Source: Pseudomonadota bacterium (GTDB lineage Bacteria > Pseudomonadota > Gammaproteobacteria > Pseudomonadales > Oleiphilaceae). From it: a stretch of 64,000 bases of DNA. The notes beneath the pieces are model-generated. The model was not told the DNA's origin. It worked only from the letters and a program-made list of their open reading frames with translations, and made no database searches. The stretch spans positions 1 to 64,000 of the forward strand of contig PDPE01000038.1 of NCBI GenBank assembly GCA_002747395.1, written 5' to 3'. Shown here in pieces: positions 48,954-57,051 of the stretch; position 1 is the stretch's first letter; every line of letters begins with the position of its first letter. The translations under genes and the position numbers were made by a program.

Positions 48954-51329
48954 ATGCCTGTTTTGTTTTGTCCTGACTGTTTACTTTCCAATCCTGTGTT
49001 TTATTCGGCCCGTTCTGTTCGTGGCGCGGGCTCGCGTGCGATAACTCGTCTTGCCGGGTTGTTCCCTGCCATATTCCCTCTCGTCTTGTTCAACTTCGCT
49101 TGCATTTTTGGTTGTCTTTTTTTTACCCCGGCAGCATTCGCTGATTCAGATCGGCTTCCCGGATCGCAACATGCCGGAATAGAACGGGTTGTCGGGTATT
49201 CTGACTATTCTCGTCCCACCGTTGGCCTGGTACTCAGTGGTGGAGGTGCCAGGGGGCTGGCGCATATTGGCGTGCTCAGGGTGCTGGAAGAGATGCATAT
49301 TCCCGTTGACATTGTGGTCGGTACCAGTGCTGGATCCGGGGTCGGGGCGCTTTACGCATTGGGATTGCCGGTATCAGAAATTGAAGAGCGCTTCCATCAA
49401 ATGAACTGGAGTCAGGGCTTTCAGGATCAGATTGACAGAAGTATGCTTTCCATGCGTAAAAAACAGGAAACCAGGCAGCACTCGGTGGATGCGACTCTGG
49501 GAATCAATGAAAACGGAGTCGTGTTCAAGAACGCACTGGTTCAGGGGCAGCAGCTGGGCCTCATACTAAATCATCTCACCCGGGAATCCTTTCAAATTGA
49601 TGACTTTGATCAGTTGCCCCGCCGGTATCGTGCGGTTGCTGCCGATTTGGCAACTGGTGAAGAAGTGGTGATCGGTTCGGGCTCCATGGCCAGGGCTGTG
49701 CGTGCCAGTATGTCTATTCCTGGTGTTTTTCCTCCGGTGAAGTGGCAGGATAAACTCCTGGTGGACGGCGGCGTCGCCAACAATCTGCCGATTAGTGTTG
49801 CACGTGACCTGGGTGCCGATATTATTATCGCTGTTGATATCAGCCAGCCATTGGTTGAGCAGGAAAAGCTGGTCGATATACTTGCCATCGCAGATCAAAT
49901 GAGCAACTTTCTTACCCGGAAGAACGTAGAGATCCAACTGGCGACGCTGAAACCTCAAGATGTACTTATTGTGCCGAATCTGGATGACTTTGCCTCTTCA
50001 GACTTTCATAAAAGTGATGAAATTGTAGAAATCGGCGCAACAGCGACACGAGATCGCGCGTTGGATCTGCAACCTTTGGTGCTGCCTGATAACCGTTGGA
50101 ATGCTTATCTTGCCGATATAAAAAGAGTGAAGCCAATAAACTGGGTGATTGACAGGATAGAGGTATCAAATACCAGCTTTTTTTCCGATCGCTTTGTGTT
50201 GAGCCGAATCCGGCAGAAGACAGGCGAGCCCTTCGACCGAAATCAGTTAGAACACGACATCAATACCATTTACGGACTCGGGCATTTCGAGTCGGTATCC
50301 TATGCACTGAAAATTGTTGATGGCAAGCGCGTTATGGTTATTTCGGTGTTTGAAAAAAGTTGGGGGCCCAGCTACTTGCTGTTTGACTTTGCCTATGAAG
50401 AAGATTTTGATATTGATCGGCGAATCAGGCTTGGTGCCTCTATCAGTTTTACCGAATTAAATGCACTCGGAGCCGAGTGGCGAACCTTTTTGGCAATTGG
50501 TTCGCAACCTGAAATCAGCAGTCGCTTTTTTCAACCTTTGAGTCAAACCGATTCATCATATTTGCAGGTAGAAGCCACGGCGAAGAAAACCCGGTTCAAT
50601 TATTTTGAAGGCGGTAATGTGGTGTCTGAAGCCGAGTTTGAATCCTTGTCGTTTATTGGAAAGATTGGTAATGAGTTGGGCAACTGGGGGGATGTCAGTC
50701 TGGGGATACTTCTTGAAAGTGTCGATATGACCGGGCGGGTAGGAGTAGGCGTAGGAGAAAATGTTGAAGTACAACTGGCGGGGTACCGGGCAGGTTTTAC
50801 CTTTGACACCCTTGATGATGCGCGTATACCCGCCTCCGGAAGCTATTTTGACCTCGAATTTGATCAATACCTCGGCAAACTGGGCTCTGACAGGCGATAT
50901 AGTCTGGTTGCTGTTGACGGGTTTGTTGCAGGTCAGCATGGCAAGTGGATCTGGCATGCCTCGACGAGTCTGTTCAAGGTAACGAGCGGAAAAGCGACTG
51001 TCGATAAACTGGGTAAACTGGGGGGTGTAGATAATCTGTCTGCTTACCCGAGAGACCGTTTTGTTGGTCAGGACTCTGCCTATGGCAGTTTTTCGGTTTA
51101 CCGGGAGTTTGACGATTCCTGGCAAAACTACTTTGCGGGCGTCAAGTTTGAAGCGGGAAGAGTCTGGGAGCCACTCATTTCAACCGATGATGTCGGTATT
51201 GGCTGGCATTCGTCCTACTCTCTGGTCTTTGGTATTCCCACTGTTCTTGGCGCGATCAAGCTGACCGCGAGTTACGGAGATGAAGGAGAGGGAGCCGCCT
51301 ATCTAACCATTGGTCGTACGTACAACTAG
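48954..51329 (+). CDS. PlpD-like patatin autotransporter (type Vd secretion)
   Basis: About 791 residues. After a long hydrophobic leader (about 30-62, ending AAFADS) comes a patatin phospholipase: oxyanion GLVLSGGGARGLAHIGVL, nucleophile GTSAGSG and catalytic Asp in LVDGGVANNLP. A POTRA-like domain follows (about 390-465: INWVIDRIEVSNTSFFSDRF, FESVSYALKIVDGKRVMVISVFEK in part), then a 16-strand-type Omp85 barrel to the end (YLTIGRTYN with terminal aromatic). This order matches PlpD of Pseudomonas aeruginosa, where the barrel exports the attached lipase. Start taken as the ATG at 48954 (AAGGAA 13 bases upstream); a TTG at 48930 is in frame. Convergent with gntR, 14 bp apart. Confidence 0.9.
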   Translation: MPVLFCPDCLLSNPVFYSARSVRGAGSRAITRLAGLFPAIFPLVLFNFACIFGCLFFTPAAFADSDRLPGSQHAGIERVVGYSDYSRPTVGLVLSGGGARGLAHIGVLRVLEEMHIPVDIVVGTSAGSGVGALYALGLPVSEIEERFHQMNWSQGFQDQIDRSMLSMRKKQETRQHSVDATLGINENGVVFKNALVQGQQLGLILNHLTRESFQIDDFDQLPRRYRAVAADLATGEEVVIGSGSMARAVRASMSIPGVFPPVKWQDKLLVDGGVANNLPISVARDLGADIIIAVDISQPLVEQEKLVDILAIADQMSNFLTRKNVEIQLATLKPQDVLIVPNLDDFASSDFHKSDEIVEIGATATRDRALDLQPLVLPDNRWNAYLADIKRVKPINWVIDRIEVSNTSFFSDRFVLSRIRQKTGEPFDRNQLEHDINTIYGLGHFESVSYALKIVDGKRVMVISVFEKSWGPSYLLFDFAYEEDFDIDRRIRLGASISFTELNALGAEWRTFLAIGSQPEISSRFFQPLSQTDSSYLQVEATAKKTRFNYFEGGNVVSEAEFESLSFIGKIGNELGNWGDVSLGILLESVDMTGRVGVGVGENVEVQLAGYRAGFTFDTLDDARIPASGSYFDLEFDQYLGKLGSDRRYSLVAVDGFVAGQHGKWIWHASTSLFKVTSGKATVDKLGKLGGVDNLSAYPRDRFVGQDSAYGSFSVYREFDDSWQNYFAGVKFEAGRVWEPLISTDDVGIGWHSSYSLVFGIPTVLGAIKLTASYGDEGEGAAYLTIGRTYN

Positions 51330-51343
51330 GGTTTGTGTCCGGG

Positions 51344-52018
51344 TCATCCCGGGATATCTGCCCGGCTTTTATGCAGGCACTCCAGAACCTGATTGCATTG
51401 TTCCTGACCGTAAAAAGACACGATGCGTTCCAGCTCGTTTTCATCACGTGCCTTGATTGCATCAATGGAATGTCGCATGGCGTCCAGGTTATCCTGGAGT
51501 ACTTTCGGCCCTTGTTGCAAGGCGACAAAGGCGCAGCGCTTTGCAGATGGCCACAAGTCCTGTATTGAAGAAACGAGGAAATAATTGTCTGCATAGGCCA
51601 GCGATGCCTGGGTATACTCAATCCCCAGGTCAAGAAATTCGATGAGCTTTCCTGATTGAAAGCAGTCACTCATTTTAGTGTAGAGTGACTCCAAACGCTC
51701 CATGTCTTCCGGTTTCCAGTTACGTAGCAGCTTGATGCCGGTGTGAGTTAAAATCAGTATCATTGCCTCATAAAGGCTGGTAACGAAGCTCTCATCGAGT
51801 TCGGTGACGTAAGTGCCTTTTCTGGGCAGATTTTTTACCATGTGTCGCTTTTCCAGCAACAGCAGTGCCTCTCGAATGGAGCCATGGCTGACATTCATCT
51901 CTTTTGCCATGCCGGTTTCATAGATTCGCTCGCCAGACTTCAGTTGGCCGAACGCGATTCGGTTTTCCAGGTGCAGCGCAACCTGTTCAGTGAGTGTTTT
52001 TCCTGGCTTGAATTCCAC
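51344..52018 (-). CDS. GntR-family transcriptional regulator (FCD/FadR type)
   Basis: A 224-residue regulator: an N-terminal winged helix-turn-helix (about 8-72: LTEQVALHLENRIAFGQLKSGERIYETGMAKEMNVSHGSIREAL, quoted in part as GMAKEMNVSHGSIREALLLLE) and an all-helical ligand-binding domain (about 85-215) of the FCD type. The metal/ligand His residues expected of FCD are only partly visible. Ligand and targets unknown. It stands alone between a convergent patatin gene and the cls gene, so its target may be itself or the cls side. Confidence 0.85.
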   Translation of the reverse strand: MEFKPGKTLTEQVALHLENRIAFGQLKSGERIYETGMAKEMNVSHGSIREALLLLEKRHMVKNLPRKGTYVTELDESFVTSLYEAMILILTHTGIKLLRNWKPEDMERLESLYTKMSDCFQSGKLIEFLDLGIEYTQASLAYADNYFLVSSIQDLWPSAKRCAFVALQQGPKVLQDNLDAMRHSIDAIKARDENELERIVSFYGQEQCNQVLECLHKSRADIPG

Positions 52019-52159
52019 GCGTTATCCGTTTTTTTGTTTTTTTTGGTTATAGAATCTGAAAGCCTGATATGCTCAGGCAAACTCGCAAAAATGCTTTAAA
52101 GTCGGCCTCCAGTTTAAACAGAAATGCCCTGAACTCCAAATACCGGTTTGCGAATTGGC

Positions 52160-53647
52160 TCAAAGAACAGGAGAAAACAGGCGGGCAGTGCGGCAGGCGA
52201 GGCGAAAAAACAACGGTTTTGCCCGATGAAGCCGGCCGGTTAATCTCCTGGCATACTGAAAGTCTCTGATTAGCATGTGCTCTACCTGTGCGGTAAATGG
52301 TGAAGATGCGACGACAGTGTTCACCTCAAAATTTAATCGCAGGGATCTTGCATCCAGATTGGCCGTGTTAATGCAAGCATAGAGAGAGTCGACCAGGAGC
52401 ACTTTTTGGTGCATGAATCCGCGCTGGTAGGCGAAAATCTTGATGCCGGATTGATCTGCCTCTTCAAGAAAAGAGTGAGTTGCATAGTAAATCACTCTGT
52501 GGTCAGGTATCGCCGGTATCAATATCCTTACATCAACACCTCGAATGGTTGCCAGTTGCAGTGCCCTGAGGATTGACGCGTCGGGCACAAAATAAGGTGT
52601 GGCAATCCATATTTTGTGTTGCGCCCGGTTTATCGCACTAAGAAAAAACAGTTCGCTGGTATCCTGGTCGTCTGCCGGGCCGGTAGGCAGAATGAGAACC
52701 GGGTGGCTGTTTTTGCTGCTCCGGCTTTCGTTGCACCGGTTGTCATCGAGTTGGCCTTTGTTGCATTGCTCCTCATTGTACTGCTCGGCCCGCCAGTTTA
52801 ATGTGGGGATTCGATGGGTCACCCAGTTCCAGTCTTCCAAAAAAACCAGTTGAAGAGCCAAAACAGACGGGCCTTCAATCTGGATATGAGTGTCTCGCCA
52901 GGGCTGCAGATTTTTGGCCTGACCAAGATACTCGTCACCAATATTGATTCCGCCGGTAAAGCCGACCTTCCCGTCAACAATCAGCACCTTCCGGTGATTG
53001 CGAAAATTGATCTGCATTTTTTTCAGGTACTTTTTTATGCTGCCAAAAGGTCGTGCGTCTATGCCATGGCGTTTTAGTTCTTTGATATATCGGGCGTTTA
53101 AACCACTGCTGCCAATATCATCATACAGCATAAATATATTCACCCCGAGTCTTGCCCTGGCGATCAGTATTTCCTTGAGTTTGAATCCGGTGGAGTCACC
53201 ATTGATGATATAGAACTCCAGGAGAATATAGCGTTGCGCCCTTTCGATGGATTTGAACATGGTTGACAGGGCTTGTTCACCATCAACAAGCAATTGACAG
53301 CGGTTGTTGACGGTGACCGGTAATCGCCCCAATTGGGAAAGTCTGGCAAGAGAGTCAAGGCCTTGATCGTCATAGCCTGAAGCGGGGGTATAGCGTTCTG
53401 CGAACCGGTTAACCAGTTTGCCAAGATCCCGGTCTCCGGCTTTTCTTGCGTCCCGGTAGCCTCGGAACTTGTTAGGGCCGATTAACAGGTAAGCGGGTAG
53501 AGCAACAAACGGCAATAAAGCCAGTGCCAGTATCCAGGCAATGGCAGCCTGAGGGGTTCGATAGTGCAGTAGTACGCGTATAATCGTCAACGCGGCAAGC
53601 AGATAGATAAAAGCCAGGAAGAAAAACAAAAAAGCCTGTTGTTCCAT
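52160..53647 (-). CDS. cls: Cardiolipin synthase
   Basis: A 495-residue phospholipase-D-superfamily enzyme that condenses two phosphatidylglycerols to cardiolipin at the inner membrane. Two N-terminal helices (MEQQAFLFFFLAFIYLLAAL and ALALLPFVALPAYLLIGP in part) precede the two HKD motifs: HRKVLIVDGKVGFTGGINIG and HQKVLLVDSLYACINTANLD. Between the catalytic halves is an unusual Asn/Glu-rich insert (QYNEEQCNKGQLDDNRCNES, about 315-340). I choose the ATG at 53647, which gives the standard cls N-terminus; the open frame to 53752 has no ribosome site. Confidence 0.93.
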   Translation of the reverse strand: MEQQAFLFFFLAFIYLLAALTIIRVLLHYRTPQAAIAWILALALLPFVALPAYLLIGPNKFRGYRDARKAGDRDLGKLVNRFAERYTPASGYDDQGLDSLARLSQLGRLPVTVNNRCQLLVDGEQALSTMFKSIERAQRYILLEFYIINGDSTGFKLKEILIARARLGVNIFMLYDDIGSSGLNARYIKELKRHGIDARPFGSIKKYLKKMQINFRNHRKVLIVDGKVGFTGGINIGDEYLGQAKNLQPWRDTHIQIEGPSVLALQLVFLEDWNWVTHRIPTLNWRAEQYNEEQCNKGQLDDNRCNESRSSKNSHPVLILPTGPADDQDTSELFFLSAINRAQHKIWIATPYFVPDASILRALQLATIRGVDVRILIPAIPDHRVIYYATHSFLEEADQSGIKIFAYQRGFMHQKVLLVDSLYACINTANLDARSLRLNFEVNTVVASSPFTAQVEHMLIRDFQYARRLTGRLHRAKPLFFRLACRTARLFSPVL

Positions 53648-53786
53648 GATTGTACCTGACCACTTTTTCTGTATTGTCGGGTTTAATTCTTGTTCAGATT
53701 CGATTATTGTCAGGTTTAACCCGTAACTGCTTGCCCGGTGTGTAAGTGGCATTCAGGATAAAAACCGGAGTCGTATGAAAACCGGA

Positions 53787-53850
53787 ACAGTATTGAAGAT
53801 AGACAGTATTAAAAATAAACAGTATTAAAGATAAACAGTATAAAAGATAG
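53787..53850. repeat. Four-copy 16-bp tandem repeat upstream of cls and the methyltransferase
   Basis: ACAGTATTGAAGATAG (53787), ACAGTATTAAAAATAA (53803), ACAGTATTAAAGATAA (53819) and ACAGTATAAAAGATAG (53835) follow one another with an exact 16-bp period. The array lies in the divergent gap between cls and the methyltransferase, where both promoters are expected. Confidence 0.95.
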
Positions 53851-53913
53851 TAGGAGAGATAGCAGGAAAGTTCCATCTCTTAAAGCCGGGTCAATTTCAA
53901 AGGTGATACTCAA

Positions 53914-53940
53914 ATGAACAAAACGGGTGTAGTGGTGTGA
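53914..53940 (+). CDS. Possible 8-codon leader overlapping the methyltransferase start (GTGA)
   Basis: ATG at 53914 has a good ribosome site (AAGGTGAT, 53899-53906) and reads MNKTGVVV then TGA at 53938-53940. The methyltransferase GTG start (53937-53939) overlaps this stop as GTGA. The layout suggests translational coupling by a mini-cistron, since the GTG itself has no site of its own. Could also be a coincidence or a frameshift near the gene's true start. Confidence 0.4.
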   Translation: MNKTGVVV

Positions 53941-54593
53941 TTGCTCAATTCTATGAGAATAAAATTTTCCCCTGGGCTCTGAAACTGGCTGACCGCGCTT
54001 TCAGGCGGCAGCGGGAAGAAGTCCTGTCCCGGGCGTCGGGCAGGGTGCTCGAAATCGGCGTGGGTAGTGGTATCAGCCTGCCATTTTACTCCACTGCCGT
54101 TTCCGAGCTCGTGGGTATCGAGCCCAGCCAGGCTCTCAGGGATAAGTGTCAGGATGTTGAACACGGATTTCATGATTCCCGCTTGTCCATTGAACATGGT
54201 GACGCTCAGGCGTTGACCTATCCGGATGAGAGTTTTGATGCGGTGGTTGCTTTTCTGGTTTTTTGTACAATACCGGATCCGGAAGCGGCTGCCAGGGAGG
54301 TCTACCGGGTGCTGAAGCCTGGAGGGAAACTGTTTTTCCTTGAGCATGTTTCGGCCATGACGGAAGGTATGGGGGAAGGCAGACACAGTGCCCTGAAGAT
54401 CGCAAGGCTGCAAGAGCGCCTGAACCCTTTCTGGAAGAAAATAAGCTGCGGCTGCAATCTGAATCGCGATACCGGCCAGCTTTTTCTGGATCAGGGCTTT
54501 CATTTTCAGGATTATCAAGCCTATCATCATCCCGGGATAATTCGCTTCGTTGCTCCGGTAATACAGGGGTGCGCTTTCAAGCCGGAGGTTTGA
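53937..54593 (+). CDS. Class I SAM-dependent methyltransferase
   Basis: A 218-residue methyltransferase of the UbiE/Methyltransf_11 type. Motif I is VLEIGVGSGISLPFYS, the acidic residue after strand 2 is in VGIEPSQ, and motif II/III regions are AQALTYPDESFDAVVAFLVFCTIPD and VLKPGGKLFFLEHVS. It resembles phosphatidylethanolamine N-methyltransferase-like and METTL7-like bacterial proteins; the adjacent divergent cardiolipin synthase makes a lipid substrate conceivable but unproven. Start GTG at 53937, apparently coupled to a short upstream leader. No membrane segment. Confidence 0.84.
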   Translation: MIAQFYENKIFPWALKLADRAFRRQREEVLSRASGRVLEIGVGSGISLPFYSTAVSELVGIEPSQALRDKCQDVEHGFHDSRLSIEHGDAQALTYPDESFDAVVAFLVFCTIPDPEAAAREVYRVLKPGGKLFFLEHVSAMTEGMGEGRHSALKIARLQERLNPFWKKISCGCNLNRDTGQLFLDQGFHFQDYQAYHHPGIIRFVAPVIQGCAFKPEV

Positions 54594-54642
54594 GTGATAT
54601 GCCGGCATTAAATTGTCAAATGCCGTTAGCAGGGTGGCAAGA

Positions 54643-54672
54643 AATAGTAGTAAGAATAATAGTAGTAAGAAT
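54643..54672. repeat. 15-bp tandem duplication upstream of hppA
   Basis: AATAGTAGTAAGAAT occurs in direct tandem at 54643-54657 and 54658-54672, in the 211-bp gap between the methyltransferase and hppA. Confidence 0.92.
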
Positions 54673-54804
54673 ATATGTTTTTATGCGCTTTTGTGTGTAT
54701 CCTTGGGTAGTGAAAACAGCGTGGCTCACGTTTTCAACCTGCAAGCAACGGAAAGTAAAATAATCAGCATATTTATTATTAACCTGAAGGGGAGAGAAAT
54801 ATAG

Positions 54805-56931
54805 ATGTCAGGGTTCACAATGATAGTCTCCATACTATTATCACTACTGGGTCTGGGCGTAGCGTTCTTCTACATGAAGAAGGTGACCAGTGTGCCGATA
54901 GCAGAGGGGTTGAATGAAAAAGACAGCAAGCGCCTGAAATTTATTCATGGTGCAATCGCAGACGGTGCAATGGCATTTCTCAAGCAGGAGTACAAGTTCC
55001 TGACCATTTTTATGGTGGTGTTTGCCGCAATTATTGCCCTGCTGATTGACGACACCCATACACCGGGTATCACTGAAGGTATCTATACCGCCATTGCCTT
55101 CCTGTTTGGCGGTGCCATTTCCATCGCCTCCGGGTACATAGGCATGAAGGTTGCCACCCAGGGTAATGCGCGTACAACGGTTGCGGCCAGAAGTGGTATT
55201 GCCAGTGCCTTTGATATGGCCATCAATTCCGGTGCGGTGATGGGGTTCGCTCTGGTCGGGCTGGCTTCACTGGGCCTGGTCGTTATCTATGGAGTGATGA
55301 GTTTTCTGCTCTCTGATCTCGGCCCCGGAAATAATCACATACTTATGGAAGTAATCGCCGGTTTTGGTCTTGGTGGCTCAACTATTGCCCTGTTTGCCCG
55401 TGTGGGTGGCGGCATCTTCACCAAGGCCGCTGATGTTGGTGCGGATCTGGTCGGCAAGGTAGAGAAGGGAATTCCCGAAGATGACCCTCGTAACCCGGCA
55501 GTAATTGCAGATAACGTTGGTGATAATGTGGGCGATGTTGCCGGTATGGGGGCTGACCTCTTTGGTTCTTGCGCAGAATCCACCTGTGCGGCGATGGTAA
55601 TCAGTGCGGTGGTATTTGCGGCTGATCCGAATGCCTTGCTCTATCCTATTCTGATCACTGCTGTGGGTATTCCTGTCAGCCTGCTGACCAAGTACCTGAT
55701 CAGCGTGAAATCGGAAGATGAAGTGGCACCCGCCCTGCGCAAGTTGCTGATTGTTTCCAGTGCGATTATGGCCGTGGTCATGTTTTTCGTTACCATGGCG
55801 CTGATACCTGAAAACTTTGTATTAAACGGTGATCAGTACAGCAGTATGGGTGTTTACGGATGCTTCCTGGCAGGGCTGGTGGCCGGTCTGGCAGTCGGGC
55901 TTCTCACTGACTACTATACTTCTGATAAATACAAGCCTGTGCAGGAAGTCGCAGAATCCTGTGAAACCGGTGTCGCGACCAATATTATTTTTGGTCTCTC
56001 ACTGGGTTACAAGAGTACCGTTCTGCCTTACCTTTGTATTGCGGCAAGTATTTTTATTTCCTGGGAGCTTGCCGGCATGTACGGTGTTGCCATCGCCTCG
56101 CTTGGCATGTTGGGTACCCTGGTTGTTGCGTTAATGATCGATGCCTATGGCCCGGTTGCTGATAATGCGGGTGGTATCGCAGAGATGGTAGGCCTGGAAA
56201 GTGAAGTGCGCGAACGTACGGACGTTTTGGACTCTGCCGGAAATACCACAGCGGCAATCGGTAAGGGTTTTGCCATTGGTGCTGCCATTCTGACTTCGCT
56301 GGCATTGTTTGCTGCCTTTATTACGGCGGCTTCCAACCTGCAGGGTGCACCGATCACCATGAGCTTGCTGGATCCGAAAGTGTACACCAGTGTGTTTGTC
56401 GGAGCGGTTCTGCCATTCCTGTTTGTAGCCATGACCATGCGCTCTGTGGGGGACGCGGCATTTGAAATGATCGAAGAAGTGCGTCGTCAGTTCCATGAAA
56501 TTCCAGGTTTGATGGAAGGCACAGGGACACCGGATTACGCCCAGTGTGTGGCGATTTCAACCAGGGCTGCCCTGAAAGAAATGATTGCTCCCGGCGTGCT
56601 GATTATGGGTACACCTTTGGTAACCGGTCTGTTGTTCGGTGTTGAAGCGGTTGCGGGTGTCCTTGCCGGTTCTCTGGTGACAGGTGGTGTGCTTGCCATT
56701 TCCTCCTCAAACAGTGGTGGTGCATGGGATAATGCCAAAAAATATATCGAAGCCGGTAACTTTGGTGGCAAGGGGTCTGACGTACACAAGTCCGCAGTCG
56801 TGGGTGATACAGTGGGTGATCCATTGAAAGATACCTCAGGGCCTTCACTGAATATCCTGATCAAGCTGTCGGCGATTCTCAGCCTGGTGTTTGCCCCCTT
56901 CTTTGTCGAGTTCGGCGGTATACTGCTGTGA
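54805..56931 (+). CDS. hppA: Membrane-bound K+-dependent pyrophosphatase (ion pump)
   Basis: A 708-residue integral membrane pyrophosphatase with about 16 helices that couples PPi hydrolysis to H+ or Na+ export. The PPi/Mg-binding motifs are [23 protein letters not shown] (in parts), [20 protein letters not shown] and, near the end, [19 protein letters not shown]. The signature GNTTAA (in [14 protein letters not shown]) has Ala where K+-independent enzymes have Lys, so this is a K+-dependent member; that group includes both H+ and Na+ pumps, and I cannot decide which. AAGGGGAGAG precedes the ATG. It would recycle biosynthetic PPi into an ion gradient. Confidence 0.96.
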   Translation: MSGFTMIVSILLSLLGLGVAFFYMKKVTSVPIAEGLNEKDSKRLKFIHGAIADGAMAFLKQEYKFLTIFMVVFAAIIALLIDDTHTPGITEGIYTAIAFLFGGAISIASGYIGMKVATQGNARTTVAARSGIASAFDMAINSGAVMGFALVGLASLGLVVIYGVMSFLLSDLGPGNNHILMEVIAGFGLGGSTIALFARVGGGIFTKAADVGADLVGKVEKGIPEDDPRNPAVIADNVGDNVGDVAGMGADLFGSCAESTCAAMVISAVVFAADPNALLYPILITAVGIPVSLLTKYLISVKSEDEVAPALRKLLIVSSAIMAVVMFFVTMALIPENFVLNGDQYSSMGVYGCFLAGLVAGLAVGLLTDYYTSDKYKPVQEVAESCETGVATNIIFGLSLGYKSTVLPYLCIAASIFISWELAGMYGVAIASLGMLGTLVVALMIDAYGPVADNAGGIAEMVGLESEVRERTDVLDSAGNTTAAIGKGFAIGAAILTSLALFAAFITAASNLQGAPITMSLLDPKVYTSVFVGAVLPFLFVAMTMRSVGDAAFEMIEEVRRQFHEIPGLMEGTGTPDYAQCVAISTRAALKEMIAPGVLIMGTPLVTGLLFGVEAVAGVLAGSLVTGGVLAISSSNSGGAWDNAKKYIEAGNFGGKGSDVHKSAVVGDTVGDPLKDTSGPSLNILIKLSAILSLVFAPFFVEFGGILL

Positions 56932-56982
56932 TGCGTAAACGGACAGGGAAAGTCTGACAGGATAAAAAGGTGAACCGAAAGA

Positions 56983-57016
56983 TATCAGCTCACGCCTCCG
57001 CGGGTGTGAGCTGATA
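56983..57016. terminator. 14-bp hairpin between convergent hppA and acyl-CoA dehydrogenase genes
   Basis: TATCAGCTCACGCC (56983-56996) pairs with GGTGTGAGCTGATA (57003-57016) over 14 bp with one G-T pair and a 6-nt loop. No T-tract. It lies 52 bp past hppA and 36 bp past the dehydrogenase stop, so it likely ends both transcripts. Confidence 0.7.
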
Positions 57017-57051
57017 CAACAGAATCAGAGAGGTACAGAAAGAGAGGGACA

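Noticed and set aside
50556..51125. 189-codon minus-strand open frame
   Set aside because: Antisense to the patatin barrel.
53910..54608. 232-codon minus-strand open frame
   Set aside because: Antisense to the methyltransferase, which has clear SAM-binding motifs.
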